This document shows, piece by piece, positions 9,334 through 17,906 of a DNA stretch of 64,000 nt. Under the pieces are notes generated by a model. It searched no databases and had not been told where the DNA came from. It saw nothing but the letters and a program-made list of their open reading frames with translations. Location of the stretch: positions 124,001-188,000 of the forward strand of contig NZ_JBHTJP010000034.1 of assembly GCF_042676025.1 (NCBI RefSeq). The letters run 5' to 3'. The stretch comes from Salinimicrobium gaetbulicola. Lineage in GTDB: Bacteria > Bacteroidota > Bacteroidia > Flavobacteriales > Flavobacteriaceae. Numbering within the stretch: the stretch's first letter is position 1; each line of letters begins with the position of its first letter. Position numbers and translations under genes: made by a program.

Positions 9334-10593
9334 CTAAAGCCGGTTGATTATTCTTACAGGATCTATATTTTTTGCCCTTTTAGAAGGCCAGTACCCCGCC
9401 AAGAATGTAGAAACGATCGCAAAGCTGATCCCAATTACATAGAACCACGGATCAAAATTCACGGGATATGTCGTGATCGTTGGTAAGGCCTCGGTATTAA
9501 AAGGCGTATGATCTATCATCACTGAAAGTATATAACCAATCAACAGGCCAAGCATACCTCCTATTACCCCAATGATCAACGCCTGGCTCATAAAGATCAG
9601 TTGCACATCCCTTCCGGAAAACCCTGTTGCCTTTAAAATGGCTATATCATTCATCTTTTCATAAATCAGCATGTTCAGAATATTATAAATTCCGAAGCCG
9701 GCAACGATTAACAAGGTAAAAGAAACAGCGTATGTAATAAGATTTCTAATGGTAGTTCCCGTTTCAAACTGCGCATTGGCTGTTTTTATATCAATAGCCG
9801 TTAGTCCAAATTGATCTTCGATTTCTTTAGACATGGGACCAGCCTCCTCTATGTCAAATAATTTCACATTGACATCAGTGATGTAATTTTCAGGTTCTCC
9901 CAGGAGGCGCTGGACGGTTTTGAGATTCGTAAAACTCTGAATATTGTCGATCTCTGTGATCCCGCTCTGATAAATTCCTACCACTTTCAGAGGAAAAGTT
10001 TCTCCCTTCACGGTATTTACCTGGACCCGCTCCCCTACTTCCAAAGACAACTTTTCGGCCACACCAACTCCCAGGATAATTCCGTTGGTAGTATTATGTA
10101 GATCAACAGGTTTACCTTCGATTATATAATCTTTTAAACTGAAAAGTTCAGCTTCCTGCAGAATATCGACACCGGTAAGGTTTCCGCCAAAATCAATAGA
10201 TCCGGCTATATAAAATATTTGGGTCTTGATTTGTGGCACCGCGCCTCTCACCCGGATATCATTATTTAGGTGCTCTATAATGGGCTGGGCATTATGGATC
10301 TTTTTCTGGGTTTGTTTGGGTTTAATAGAATGCACCACATTGAACGAGTCCTTGAAACTGTCATATAGTGAAACAGGCTGCTCTTTGGAAGGTTCAATCT
10401 CATTGAAAATGTGAATATGGGGAGTTTGATTGAGAATAAGATCGTCGAGCATGTGATTGAGCCCGGTCATAAAGCTTACCAGGGTAATATAGGAACCAAT
10501 ACCAAAGGTCACTCCAAGAGCAGCAATAACCGTCTGCTTGAACTTGCTAAGCATATGTGTTTTAGCAATGCTTAAAATGACCGATCTCTTCAT
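9334..10593 (-). CDS. ABC transporter permease, MacB/FtsX family
   Basis: A 419-residue permease with an N-terminal membrane helix (about residues 17-45), a large periplasmic domain (about 46-280, MacB_PCD type) and three C-terminal membrane helices that form the FtsX domain (about 285-415). The C-terminus contains the usual YWPSKRAKNIDPVRII. The start codon overlaps the adaptor stop (TAATG), which indicates translational coupling. Together with the neighbouring adaptor and ATPase it makes a MacAB-like or lipoprotein-export-like machine. Confidence 0.92.
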   Translation of the reverse strand: MKRSVILSIAKTHMLSKFKQTVIAALGVTFGIGSYITLVSFMTGLNHMLDDLILNQTPHIHIFNEIEPSKEQPVSLYDSFKDSFNVVHSIKPKQTQKKIHNAQPIIEHLNNDIRVRGAVPQIKTQIFYIAGSIDFGGNLTGVDILQEAELFSLKDYIIEGKPVDLHNTTNGIILGVGVAEKLSLEVGERVQVNTVKGETFPLKVVGIYQSGITEIDNIQSFTNLKTVQRLLGEPENYITDVNVKLFDIEEAGPMSKEIEDQFGLTAIDIKTANAQFETGTTIRNLITYAVSFTLLIVAGFGIYNILNMLIYEKMNDIAILKATGFSGRDVQLIFMSQALIIGVIGGMLGLLIGYILSVMIDHTPFNTEALPTITTYPVNFDPWFYVIGISFAIVSTFLAGYWPSKRAKNIDPVRIINRL

Positions 10594-11678
10594 TATTCCT
10601 CGGGCTTAAAAATTGCTGTTTCTGAAGTTATTCCGTTCTTAATTTCAACGGAATCCAGGCTCGACAAGCCAGTGTTCACTTTAACGAACCCTTCTTCGGT
10701 TAAAACGCTGTCATTCTCTTTAAGGTAATTGCGAGGAATGACCAGGGCATCTTTCTTCTGAGAGATTATAATATTTGCTTCCCCAGAAAGCCCGGGATAA
10801 AGAACTTTTGGCTCAATTTCAAAAATTGCTTCTACCAGAAAGGTTTGATTTCGTTCATCTTTTTTTGGATAGATCTTGCTTACCTCAGCTTGAAATACCT
10901 CCCCGGGATAGGAATCAAGTGTCAACAGTACCGATTGGCCTTTTTGGATCTTTACAATATCAACCTCATCTACCAACATCTCAATAACAAAATTATCTGC
11001 ACAGCCCACCGAAGCTATAGGTTGACTGGTGGTAACGATCTCACCTTCTTTTTTATGAAGGGCATAGACCTTCCCGTTGATCTTACTTTTTACAGTAAAA
11101 TCGGTTGTATTAATTTGAGAGAGTCTGTAATTATTCTCTGCCTGTTGTAATAAAGTCCTTAATTCGTTCCTGGTACGTTTATATTTATTTTGAAGTCTAT
11201 CGAGGTTGGAAAATGAGATCTCATATGCCAGTTGCCTTGATTCAAATGCAGATTTGGAACCTATACCCTGGGCCCAGAGTTTTTTCTGGCGGTTATAATT
11301 TATAGAGTCATTAATGAACTGAAGTTCCGCTGCCTTGAGCTCATCTTCTATACCACTGAGAACAGTGGCATCCCCGCTATAATTTTTTCTTGCCAGCTCA
11401 AGTGTCATTCGAGCATTTTCAGCATTCAGTTTTGGGGTGTTATTAATGATCTGTGCGATGGGATCCCCTTTCTTCACAGGATCTCCTTCTTCGACCAGGT
11501 TCTCATCCAAAATGCCGTTTACAATAGCGAAAGCCTGGTAAAGGCTGTCTGGTTGGATGGTCACTGAAGAATAAACCGATTCGGTAATCATGGTTTTTTT
11601 AGGATAGATTTTATCCTCTTTCCCCGAACAGGAAATAAGGGTCATACATAAGAGTAATATGGAAATTTGCCGAAACAT
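10593..11678 (-). CDS. Periplasmic adaptor (HlyD/MacA-like) lipoprotein of ABC export system
   Basis: A membrane-fusion protein of about 361 residues. I place the start at ATG 11678, not at the upstream in-frame ATG (11729). The shorter product begins MFRQISILLLCMTLISCSGK, a clean lipoprotein signal with lipobox LISC, and the upstream ATG lies inside an operator palindrome and ahead of a perfect -7 element (11693-11700). The body has a lipoyl-like half (NGILDENLVEEGDPVKKGD), a helical hairpin, the second lipoyl half and a beta-barrel (IVKIQKGQSVLLTLDSYPGE). It is first in the adaptor-permease-ATPase operon. Confidence 0.88.
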   Translation of the reverse strand: MFRQISILLLCMTLISCSGKEDKIYPKKTMITESVYSSVTIQPDSLYQAFAIVNGILDENLVEEGDPVKKGDPIAQIINNTPKLNAENARMTLELARKNYSGDATVLSGIEDELKAAELQFINDSINYNRQKKLWAQGIGSKSAFESRQLAYEISFSNLDRLQNKYKRTRNELRTLLQQAENNYRLSQINTTDFTVKSKINGKVYALHKKEGEIVTTSQPIASVGCADNFVIEMLVDEVDIVKIQKGQSVLLTLDSYPGEVFQAEVSKIYPKKDERNQTFLVEAIFEIEPKVLYPGLSGEANIIISQKKDALVIPRNYLKENDSVLTEEGFVKVNTGLSSLDSVEIKNGITSETAIFKPEE

Positions 11679-11692
11679 AAGGAGAGTTTGAT

Positions 11693-11766
11693 CAAATTTA
11701 GCCGAAAAACGGGCCTTTGTGAATGACATATATCATATTTTAAACCCTTTAGAGATAGTAACTTGA
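11693..11766. promoter_or_regulatory. Divergent CRP/FNR-type promoter between ABC exporter and membrane protein/ppsA operons
   Basis: The palindrome TGA-catata-TCA at 11724-11735 has a perfect -7 element TAAATTTG on the minus strand (11700 down to 11693) and TAACTTGA on the plus strand (11759-11766). Both begin exactly 29.5 bp from the palindrome centre. One site may therefore activate both operons. Confidence 0.7.
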
Positions 11767-11790
11767 AGAGTCTAATAAAAACCCGGGAAA

Positions 11791-12177
11791 ATGGACATCT
11801 CCATATTTTTAGCGAAATTCTGGGGTTGGTATCTGTTGATCTTCTTCTTTATTCTAAGTTTTAATCCCGACAGGATCAGGCAGATCAACGCAGACCTTAG
11901 GGATGAGAAATTCCAGATCCTCATTGCATTCATCGCGATCATCATGGGGCTTTTAAGTGTGCTTTTCCACAATGTATGGGAACCCAACTGGAAATTTATT
12001 ATCACCCTTCTTGGCTGGACTGCCCTGTTTACGGGACTTGGATTATTCATTTTCCCAACTCACACCAGTAAAAAAATAGCGATCATAAATATCAAGCTCA
12101 TTCAGGTCATCTATTTCCTGCTGTTTTTGCTGGGTATTTTCCTTTTGAATATCGGGTATCAGGTCGTATTGTATTAG
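11791..12177 (+). CDS. Small four-helix inner-membrane protein, unknown function
   Basis: A 128-residue protein with four hydrophobic stretches (about residues 3-23, 41-60, 67-87 and 98-125) separated by short charged loops such as NPDRIRQINADLRDEKFQ. I recognise no enzyme motif. It begins 18 bp before ppsA and probably forms an operon with it, driven by the divergent CRP/FNR-type site at 11724-11735. The expected transcript start near 11771 leaves a leader of about 20 nt before the ATG. Confidence 0.75.
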   Translation: MDISIFLAKFWGWYLLIFFFILSFNPDRIRQINADLRDEKFQILIAFIAIIMGLLSVLFHNVWEPNWKFIITLLGWTALFTGLGLFIFPTHTSKKIAIINIKLIQVIYFLLFLLGIFLLNIGYQVVLY

Positions 12178-12195
12178 CATTAAAAATCGTTCAAA

Positions 12196-14562
12196 ATGGG
12201 AGAGCTGATCAAAAGATTCTCAGAAATAACTATCGAAGACGTACCCCTGGTAGGTGGAAAGAACGCTTCCCTCGGGGAAATGTTCAATGAGCTTTCTTCA
12301 GAAGGTGTAAAGGTACCAGATGGTTTCGCTACTACTTCGGAAGCATTCCGGCTCTTTCTGAAAGAGAACCAACTGGAAGAAAAATTGAACCAGCTAATGA
12401 GAGATCTCGATAGAGATCAATTCGCTAATCTCCATGACCAGGGAAAGGCAGCCAGGGAGCTGATTCTAAAAGGGGAATTATCAGCTACTTTTTCCAACGC
12501 GATCGACGAAGCTTATTCTGCTCTTGGAAAGAACAACGACGAGCAGGTAGCCGTTCGAAGCAGTGCAACGGCAGAAGACCTTCCACAGGCTAGTTTTGCC
12601 GGTCAACATGATACTTTTCTGAACATAACAGGGACTGAGCACCTCAAAGAAGCGATCAAGAAATGTTTCGCCTCTCTTTACACAGACCGGGCAATAAAAT
12701 ATAGGGAAGATCAGGGGTTTGAACATCGTGAAGTCGCACTCTCGGTGGGCGTTCAAAAAATGGTCAGGTCAGATAAAGGTTGCTCGGGAGTTGGTTTTAC
12801 CATTGAACCCGAATCAGGTTTTACAAACCTGGTCTTGCTTTCGGGAGTTTGGGGACTGGGCGAGAATATCGTTCAGGGCACTGTGAACCCAGATGAATTT
12901 TATGTATTTAAGCCCACCTTAAAAGCGGGAAAAAATGCCATTATTCAGAAAAAACTCGGTCGAAAGGAGAAGACAATGGTCTATGCCTCCTCCAATAGTC
13001 ATTCCTCCATTGTAAATATCGAGACCAAAGCCAGCTTACAGGATACCTTTGTCCTGCCGGACGAAGAAGTCCTAACCCTGGCGAAATGGGCTGTCGCAAT
13101 TGAGGAGCATTATAAGAAACCTATGGACATTGAGTGGGCCAAAGATGGGATTTCAGAAGAACTTTTTATCACCCAGGCCCGTCCAGAGACAGTTCATCGC
13201 GCTGGCCACGAAGAAAAACAATACGAATTTCACCTTAAAGAAAAGGGAGAAGTCCTGGTTAAAGGTAATGCGGTAGGTTCAAAAATTTCCGTCGGCACAG
13301 CCAGATTGCTGGATTCTCCCAGGGACGCAGATAAATTGAAAGAAGGTGACATCCTTATCACCGAAACTACCAGTCCCGATTGGGATCCTATCTTAAAAAG
13401 GGTCTCCGGTATCATCACAGACCGGGGAGGTCGCACGAGCCATGCAGCCATCGTGGCGCGCGAATTGGGAGTGCCGGCTATTGTTGGCTCTTATTTCGCA
13501 ACCCAAAATATTAAGGATGGTGACCTCATTACTGTTTCCTGTGCAGAAGGAAAAACAGGTTTTGTCTATAAAGGCAGTCTGCAATTTGAAAAAGAAGAAT
13601 TAGATCTAAGTGAGATAAAACTTCCGAAAACAGAGGTCAAATTCATCCTATCAGACCCAGAAAGAGCATTTGAACTATCATTTTATCCTAATAACGGGGT
13701 CGGCCTTTTAAGAATGGAGTTCATCATCACCCATATGGTGAAGGTTCATCCTATGGCATTGTTGAAGTTCGATGAGCTTCAGGACAGGGATGCGAAAAAA
13801 ATGATCGAGGATCTCACAGAAAACTACGCGAAAAAGGAGTATTATTTTATCGACCAGCTGGCCCAGGGAATCGCGACCATGGCGGCGGCATTTTATCCCA
13901 ATGAAGTGATCGTTAGGATGAGTGATTTTAAAACCAACGAATATGCAAACCTCGTGGGAGGCGCTCAATTTGAGCCAAAAGAGGAAAATCCCATGCTTGG
14001 CTTTAGAGGGGCGTCACGTTATTATCACGAACTTTACAAAGATGGTTTCAGCCTTGAATGCAAGGCTATAAAAAAGGTACGGGAAGTAATGGGATTGGAG
14101 AACCTGAAGGTCATGATCCCATTTTGCAGGACCGTGGAAGAAGGTAAAAAGGTCCTGGAAATCATGGCCGAAAATGGGTTGAAAAAAGGTGATCAGAATC
14201 TCGAGGTCTATATGATGGTAGAGATACCCAGCAATGTAATATTGCTGGAAGAATTCGCTCAATACTTTGACGGATTTTCAATAGGCTCAAATGACCTCAC
14301 GCAACTCACTTTAGGAATTGACCGAGATTCCCAGTTAATGGCTTCACTTTTCGACGAAAATAATTCAGCGGCAAAAAAAATGATCGCCCTGGCAATTGAA
14401 AAAGCCAAAAAAGCCGGCAGGAAGATCGGGTTATGCGGACAGGCACCCAGCGATTTTCCCGAATTCGCTTCTTTTCTGGTCCAGCAAGGCATTGACAGTA
14501 TATCGTTTAACCCCGATGCTTTATTGAAAGGCATCCAGAATATCAATGACGCCGAATCCTGA
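12196..14562 (+). CDS. ppsA: Phosphoenolpyruvate synthase
   Basis: A 788-residue enzyme (E. coli PpsA has 792) converting pyruvate, ATP and water to PEP, AMP and phosphate, for gluconeogenesis. In order it has the ATP-grasp nucleotide-binding domain (about 1-350, with VRSSATAEDLPQASFAGQ), the phosphohistidine swivel domain (GGRTSHAAIVARELG, His at about residue 416) and the PEP-binding TIM barrel (about 470-785, with FSIGSNDLTQLTLGIDRDS and the GLCGQAPSD cysteine motif). It follows a small membrane-protein gene and shares its stress-type promoter. It ends flush against the convergent metallopeptidase gene. Confidence 0.95.
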   Translation: MGELIKRFSEITIEDVPLVGGKNASLGEMFNELSSEGVKVPDGFATTSEAFRLFLKENQLEEKLNQLMRDLDRDQFANLHDQGKAARELILKGELSATFSNAIDEAYSALGKNNDEQVAVRSSATAEDLPQASFAGQHDTFLNITGTEHLKEAIKKCFASLYTDRAIKYREDQGFEHREVALSVGVQKMVRSDKGCSGVGFTIEPESGFTNLVLLSGVWGLGENIVQGTVNPDEFYVFKPTLKAGKNAIIQKKLGRKEKTMVYASSNSHSSIVNIETKASLQDTFVLPDEEVLTLAKWAVAIEEHYKKPMDIEWAKDGISEELFITQARPETVHRAGHEEKQYEFHLKEKGEVLVKGNAVGSKISVGTARLLDSPRDADKLKEGDILITETTSPDWDPILKRVSGIITDRGGRTSHAAIVARELGVPAIVGSYFATQNIKDGDLITVSCAEGKTGFVYKGSLQFEKEELDLSEIKLPKTEVKFILSDPERAFELSFYPNNGVGLLRMEFIITHMVKVHPMALLKFDELQDRDAKKMIEDLTENYAKKEYYFIDQLAQGIATMAAAFYPNEVIVRMSDFKTNEYANLVGGAQFEPKEENPMLGFRGASRYYHELYKDGFSLECKAIKKVREVMGLENLKVMIPFCRTVEEGKKVLEIMAENGLKKGDQNLEVYMMVEIPSNVILLEEFAQYFDGFSIGSNDLTQLTLGIDRDSQLMASLFDENNSAAKKMIALAIEKAKKAGRKIGLCGQAPSDFPEFASFLVQQGIDSISFNPDALLKGIQNINDAES

Positions 14563-15405
14563 TCAATTTAAAACAGCCTGAAAAGTATCTCCTTGCTGGA
14601 CATCCCCGGTTCTATAACCCTTTGTGAACCATTTCATACGCTGTTCTGAAGTTCCATGAGTGAAAGAATCGGGTACTACCCTGCCCTGGGTTTTACGCTG
14701 AATGGCATCATCTCCAACCGCACTTGCCGCACTCAAAGCTTCCTGAATATCACCTTCCTCCAGGTATTGCTGGTTATGTTTTGTCCAGATCCCTGCGTAA
14801 AAATCGGCTTGTAACTCCAAGGCTACAGAGAGTTCATTGGCTTCAGCCTGGCTCACACCCTGTTGCAATTGCCGCACTTTTGAAGAGGTTCCTAAAAGGG
14901 TTTGAACATGGTGCCCTACCTCATGTGCGATCACGTAGGCTATGGCAAAATCACCACCCTCAGCACCAAATCTGGTTTTTAACTCCTCAAAAAAGCGAAG
15001 GTCCATGTATATTTTTTGATCGGCAGGACAATAAAAAGGCCCTGAGGCCGCAGAAGCGCCACCGCAGGCAGTTTGTACCGCATCAGTAAACAGTACCATC
15101 CCGGGCTCGGCATAATCGGAACCGTTCTGTTCAAAAATTGTATTCCATACATCTTCCGTATCTGCGAGGACGGTAGCCGCAAAATCCCCCAGTTCTTTCT
15201 CTTCCGCAGTAAGTTCCCGGGATTCGGTAACTGTATCCTGGGTTTGGATCTGATTAATGACTTCAGTGGCATCACCTCCTGAAAACAACTGGATCGCCAA
15301 AAAGATCAAACCTATGATCCCTCCACCTATAGCAATTTTCCCACCGGTTGATTTCCCCCTTCTGTCTTCAACATTTGAACTCTGTCGTCTGCCTTTCCAT
15401 TTCAT
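14563..15405 (-). CDS. Neutral zinc metallopeptidase, YpfJ family
   Basis: A 280-residue membrane-anchored protein of the YpfJ/KPN_02809 putative metalloprotease family. A basic N-terminus (MKWKGRRQS) precedes one membrane helix (about 23-42). The extracytoplasmic part has the zinc motif HEVGHHVQ (His161, Glu162, His165), and the conserved LELQADFYAGIW segment supplies the third ligand region. The closing SEQRMKWFTKGYRTGD is also family-typical. It lies 85 bp after the GH65 gene, so it may end that minus-strand operon, although the gap could hold its own promoter. Its substrate is unknown. Confidence 0.88.
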   Translation of the reverse strand: MKWKGRRQSSNVEDRRGKSTGGKIAIGGGIIGLIFLAIQLFSGGDATEVINQIQTQDTVTESRELTAEEKELGDFAATVLADTEDVWNTIFEQNGSDYAEPGMVLFTDAVQTACGGASAASGPFYCPADQKIYMDLRFFEELKTRFGAEGGDFAIAYVIAHEVGHHVQTLLGTSSKVRQLQQGVSQAEANELSVALELQADFYAGIWTKHNQQYLEEGDIQEALSAASAVGDDAIQRKTQGRVVPDSFTHGTSEQRMKWFTKGYRTGDVQQGDTFQAVLN

Positions 15406-15490
15406 CTTTTTGATTTTCCAGACAAATTAGGAATATAATCCTCTCCAAAATGTTGGCTAATTCCTAAAATTGAAGTTTTAAAAAAGAAAC

Positions 15491-17896
15491 CTACTTGTTG
15501 TAGGCGATGATACGTTCTTCTCCTTTGATCATTTTAAACTCCTCTTCATTTACAATTACCCGGATCACATCCTGCCAGCCACCGTGGCTTTTAAGACATA
15601 GATTTTCCGGAGTGAGATCTACTTCCAACCAGTGTTTACGATAACGACACCTGAATTTTATTCTCTTTACATTATCAGGCAACCGGGGATTGAAGTAAAG
15701 ACACTCCTTTTTGAATTCCAGTCCGGTATAACAGCGGTGAATAAGATCTACTGTACCGGCCATAGCCCCAAGGTGGATTCCTTCGGGGGTCGTTCCGCCC
15801 TGAATATCATTAAAATCGCTAATAAGGGCTTTTTTAAAGTCATGCCAGGAACGCTCCCGGTGGGAACGGGCAAATACCCATGAATGAACGACCTTACTTA
15901 AAGTTGAACCGTGAGAGGTGATCTCCTGGTAATATGAAATATTGAGTGGTATTTGTTCTTTAGTATCAAAATCATAGCCTAAACGCCCAAATATTTCTGA
16001 AAGCTCTTCCGCAGAAAAAAGATAGAACAACATAAGAACGTCGGGTTGCTTGACAGCCTTATAATTTCCGACATTATCATCTTCACTTTCCAGAACCCGG
16101 TCTAAGCGAATATTTTCACCATATTGTTGCCTGTATTTTTCCCAGTCAAGATCTTCCAGTTCCTCAAAGCCTTCAAATTGTTCAATAATCTTTCCTTGCT
16201 GAATGAACGGAATAAACATATTCCGGCTAATAGTATCCCATCGAACCAGGTCTTCTTCAGAAATATTTAAAAAATCCTTTAATTCTTCTGCACGCCGGGT
16301 ATTCAGTCTTTCAAGGGCTTCTTTAGCGTGAATAAGACACCATACTGCCATAAAATTGGTATACGCGTTATTATTTAATCCGGGCTTTTCCGCTCCGGGA
16401 TAGGAAGTATGATATTCATCTGGTCCCACCACATTATGGATCTCATATTTCTGATTCTCCTTATTATATTTGACCTTACTTGCCCAGAACCGTGCAATCT
16501 CCAGCATTAATTCGGCACCATAAAAAGACAGGAACTGGAGGTCGCCCGTGGCCTGAAAATATTGCCAAACGTTATAGGCGATCGCTGAATTCACGTGTCT
16601 TTGGAGGTAGGTGTTATCAGGAAGCCACCGGCCAGATTCAGGATTCAAGTGTATCACCTGACTTTCCTCCCTGCCATCACTACCACTTTGCCACGGGAAC
16701 ATAGCCCCTTCAAATCCATTCTTCTCAGCGGCATAACGGGCTTCGGGAAGCCTGCGAAACCTGTACATCAAGAGCGCCCTGGTTAGCTCAGGAATACTGA
16801 TATTGTAAAATGGGAAAATATATAGTTCATCCCAGAAAATATGCCCCCTGTAGGCCTCTCCATGCCAACCGCGGGCAGGTATTCCGGAATCCAGGTCTAT
16901 AGTATTTAGAGTAAAGGTCTGGAACAGGTGAAAAATATGGAACCTCAGCAGCAATTGGTCTTCCCCATCATCGGCTTCGAGGCAAATATCACATTGCCCC
17001 CAGAGTTCCCTCCAGGCCTGGCAATGGTATCTTTCAAGTTCGGCAAAAGAAGTGGTTCTTTTTACAGTTTTCCTGGCTTCGGTCAATGGGTCTGAAATAG
17101 CTTTATCACGAGACGTGTACAGGGCAAGGATCTTTTCTATTTTTACTTTTTTTAATTCCCTGACTTCAAAAGTTAACTCCTGAGCGACATATGTTTCATT
17201 GATAAAAGTTTCTCTTTCTATGAAGGAGTCATAAAGCTCAAAAAATACCGAAGTCCTGGCAGCCTGGGCCATCACGATCTCCGACTGATTACTGTTCACT
17301 TTTAAAAAAATGGAATCTTCCTCATAATTTCCTTTATCCTGAAGTTTCAAATGTTTGCTGTTCAAAGCACGATACCTGGCAACTCCGTTATTTTCCACTC
17401 CTCCATCCAAAGCCGAGTGTACAGTTACCTTTCCCGACCAGTTCTGCGGAATAATTTGCCATTCTATAGCTCCCAGATGCATATTATGCATGCTTACTAT
17501 ACGCCGGCTGATTAGCATGGTTTCCCGTTCCTCCTTATCACGATATAGGATCTTCCGTTCCAGATAACCTTCCTTAAGATCCAATTCCTGTTCAAATAAG
17601 ATTAGATCGACACTTTCAATATCGAACCACTCTCCGTTCTCAGGTTTGAATTTCAAAATAGTCCAGTCTGGCCACCTAACCAGGTCTTCGTTTTCGATAA
17701 CCTTCCCCTGTATCTCTGTTTCCAGGCGATTGTAACCTCCGGCCAAATATGTGGCAGGGTAATGTAGATCTGAATTTATACTTCCTTCTATGGATCCACG
17801 GGTTGCAAAATATCCATTTCCCAATGTGCACAGGGCTTCCCGAAGTTTTTCATCTTCCGGTTTATAGTCTGAATATTTTATTTTCCACTTTTCCAT
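15491..17896 (-). CDS. Glycoside hydrolase family 65 phosphorylase (trehalose/kojibiose/maltose phosphorylase-like)
   Basis: An 801-residue GH65 enzyme: an N-terminal beta-sandwich (about 1-270), an (alpha/alpha)6 catalytic barrel (about 320-690) and a small C-terminal beta domain. The catalytic acid is the Glu of VVGPDEYHT at about residue 494. The phosphate-loop region HGSTLS and a downstream LGAMAGTVD are present, as expected of a phosphorylase and not a hydrolase. Such enzymes split alpha-glucosides with phosphate to give beta-glucose-1-phosphate. The substrate cannot be fixed from sequence. The gene 10 bp upstream, a beta-phosphoglucomutase-like/TPP fusion, fits a trehalose or kojibiose route. 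Confidence 0.88.
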   Translation of the reverse strand: MEKWKIKYSDYKPEDEKLREALCTLGNGYFATRGSIEGSINSDLHYPATYLAGGYNRLETEIQGKVIENEDLVRWPDWTILKFKPENGEWFDIESVDLILFEQELDLKEGYLERKILYRDKEERETMLISRRIVSMHNMHLGAIEWQIIPQNWSGKVTVHSALDGGVENNGVARYRALNSKHLKLQDKGNYEEDSIFLKVNSNQSEIVMAQAARTSVFFELYDSFIERETFINETYVAQELTFEVRELKKVKIEKILALYTSRDKAISDPLTEARKTVKRTTSFAELERYHCQAWRELWGQCDICLEADDGEDQLLLRFHIFHLFQTFTLNTIDLDSGIPARGWHGEAYRGHIFWDELYIFPFYNISIPELTRALLMYRFRRLPEARYAAEKNGFEGAMFPWQSGSDGREESQVIHLNPESGRWLPDNTYLQRHVNSAIAYNVWQYFQATGDLQFLSFYGAELMLEIARFWASKVKYNKENQKYEIHNVVGPDEYHTSYPGAEKPGLNNNAYTNFMAVWCLIHAKEALERLNTRRAEELKDFLNISEEDLVRWDTISRNMFIPFIQQGKIIEQFEGFEELEDLDWEKYRQQYGENIRLDRVLESEDDNVGNYKAVKQPDVLMLFYLFSAEELSEIFGRLGYDFDTKEQIPLNISYYQEITSHGSTLSKVVHSWVFARSHRERSWHDFKKALISDFNDIQGGTTPEGIHLGAMAGTVDLIHRCYTGLEFKKECLYFNPRLPDNVKRIKFRCRYRKHWLEVDLTPENLCLKSHGGWQDVIRVIVNEEEFKMIKGEERIIAYNK

Positions 17897-17906
17897 GATG
17901 TTACGA

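Noticed and set aside
11678..11729. Longer reading of the adaptor protein from ATG 11729
   Set aside because: This ATG lies in the operator, ahead of the promoter -7 element, and would hide the lipoprotein signal.
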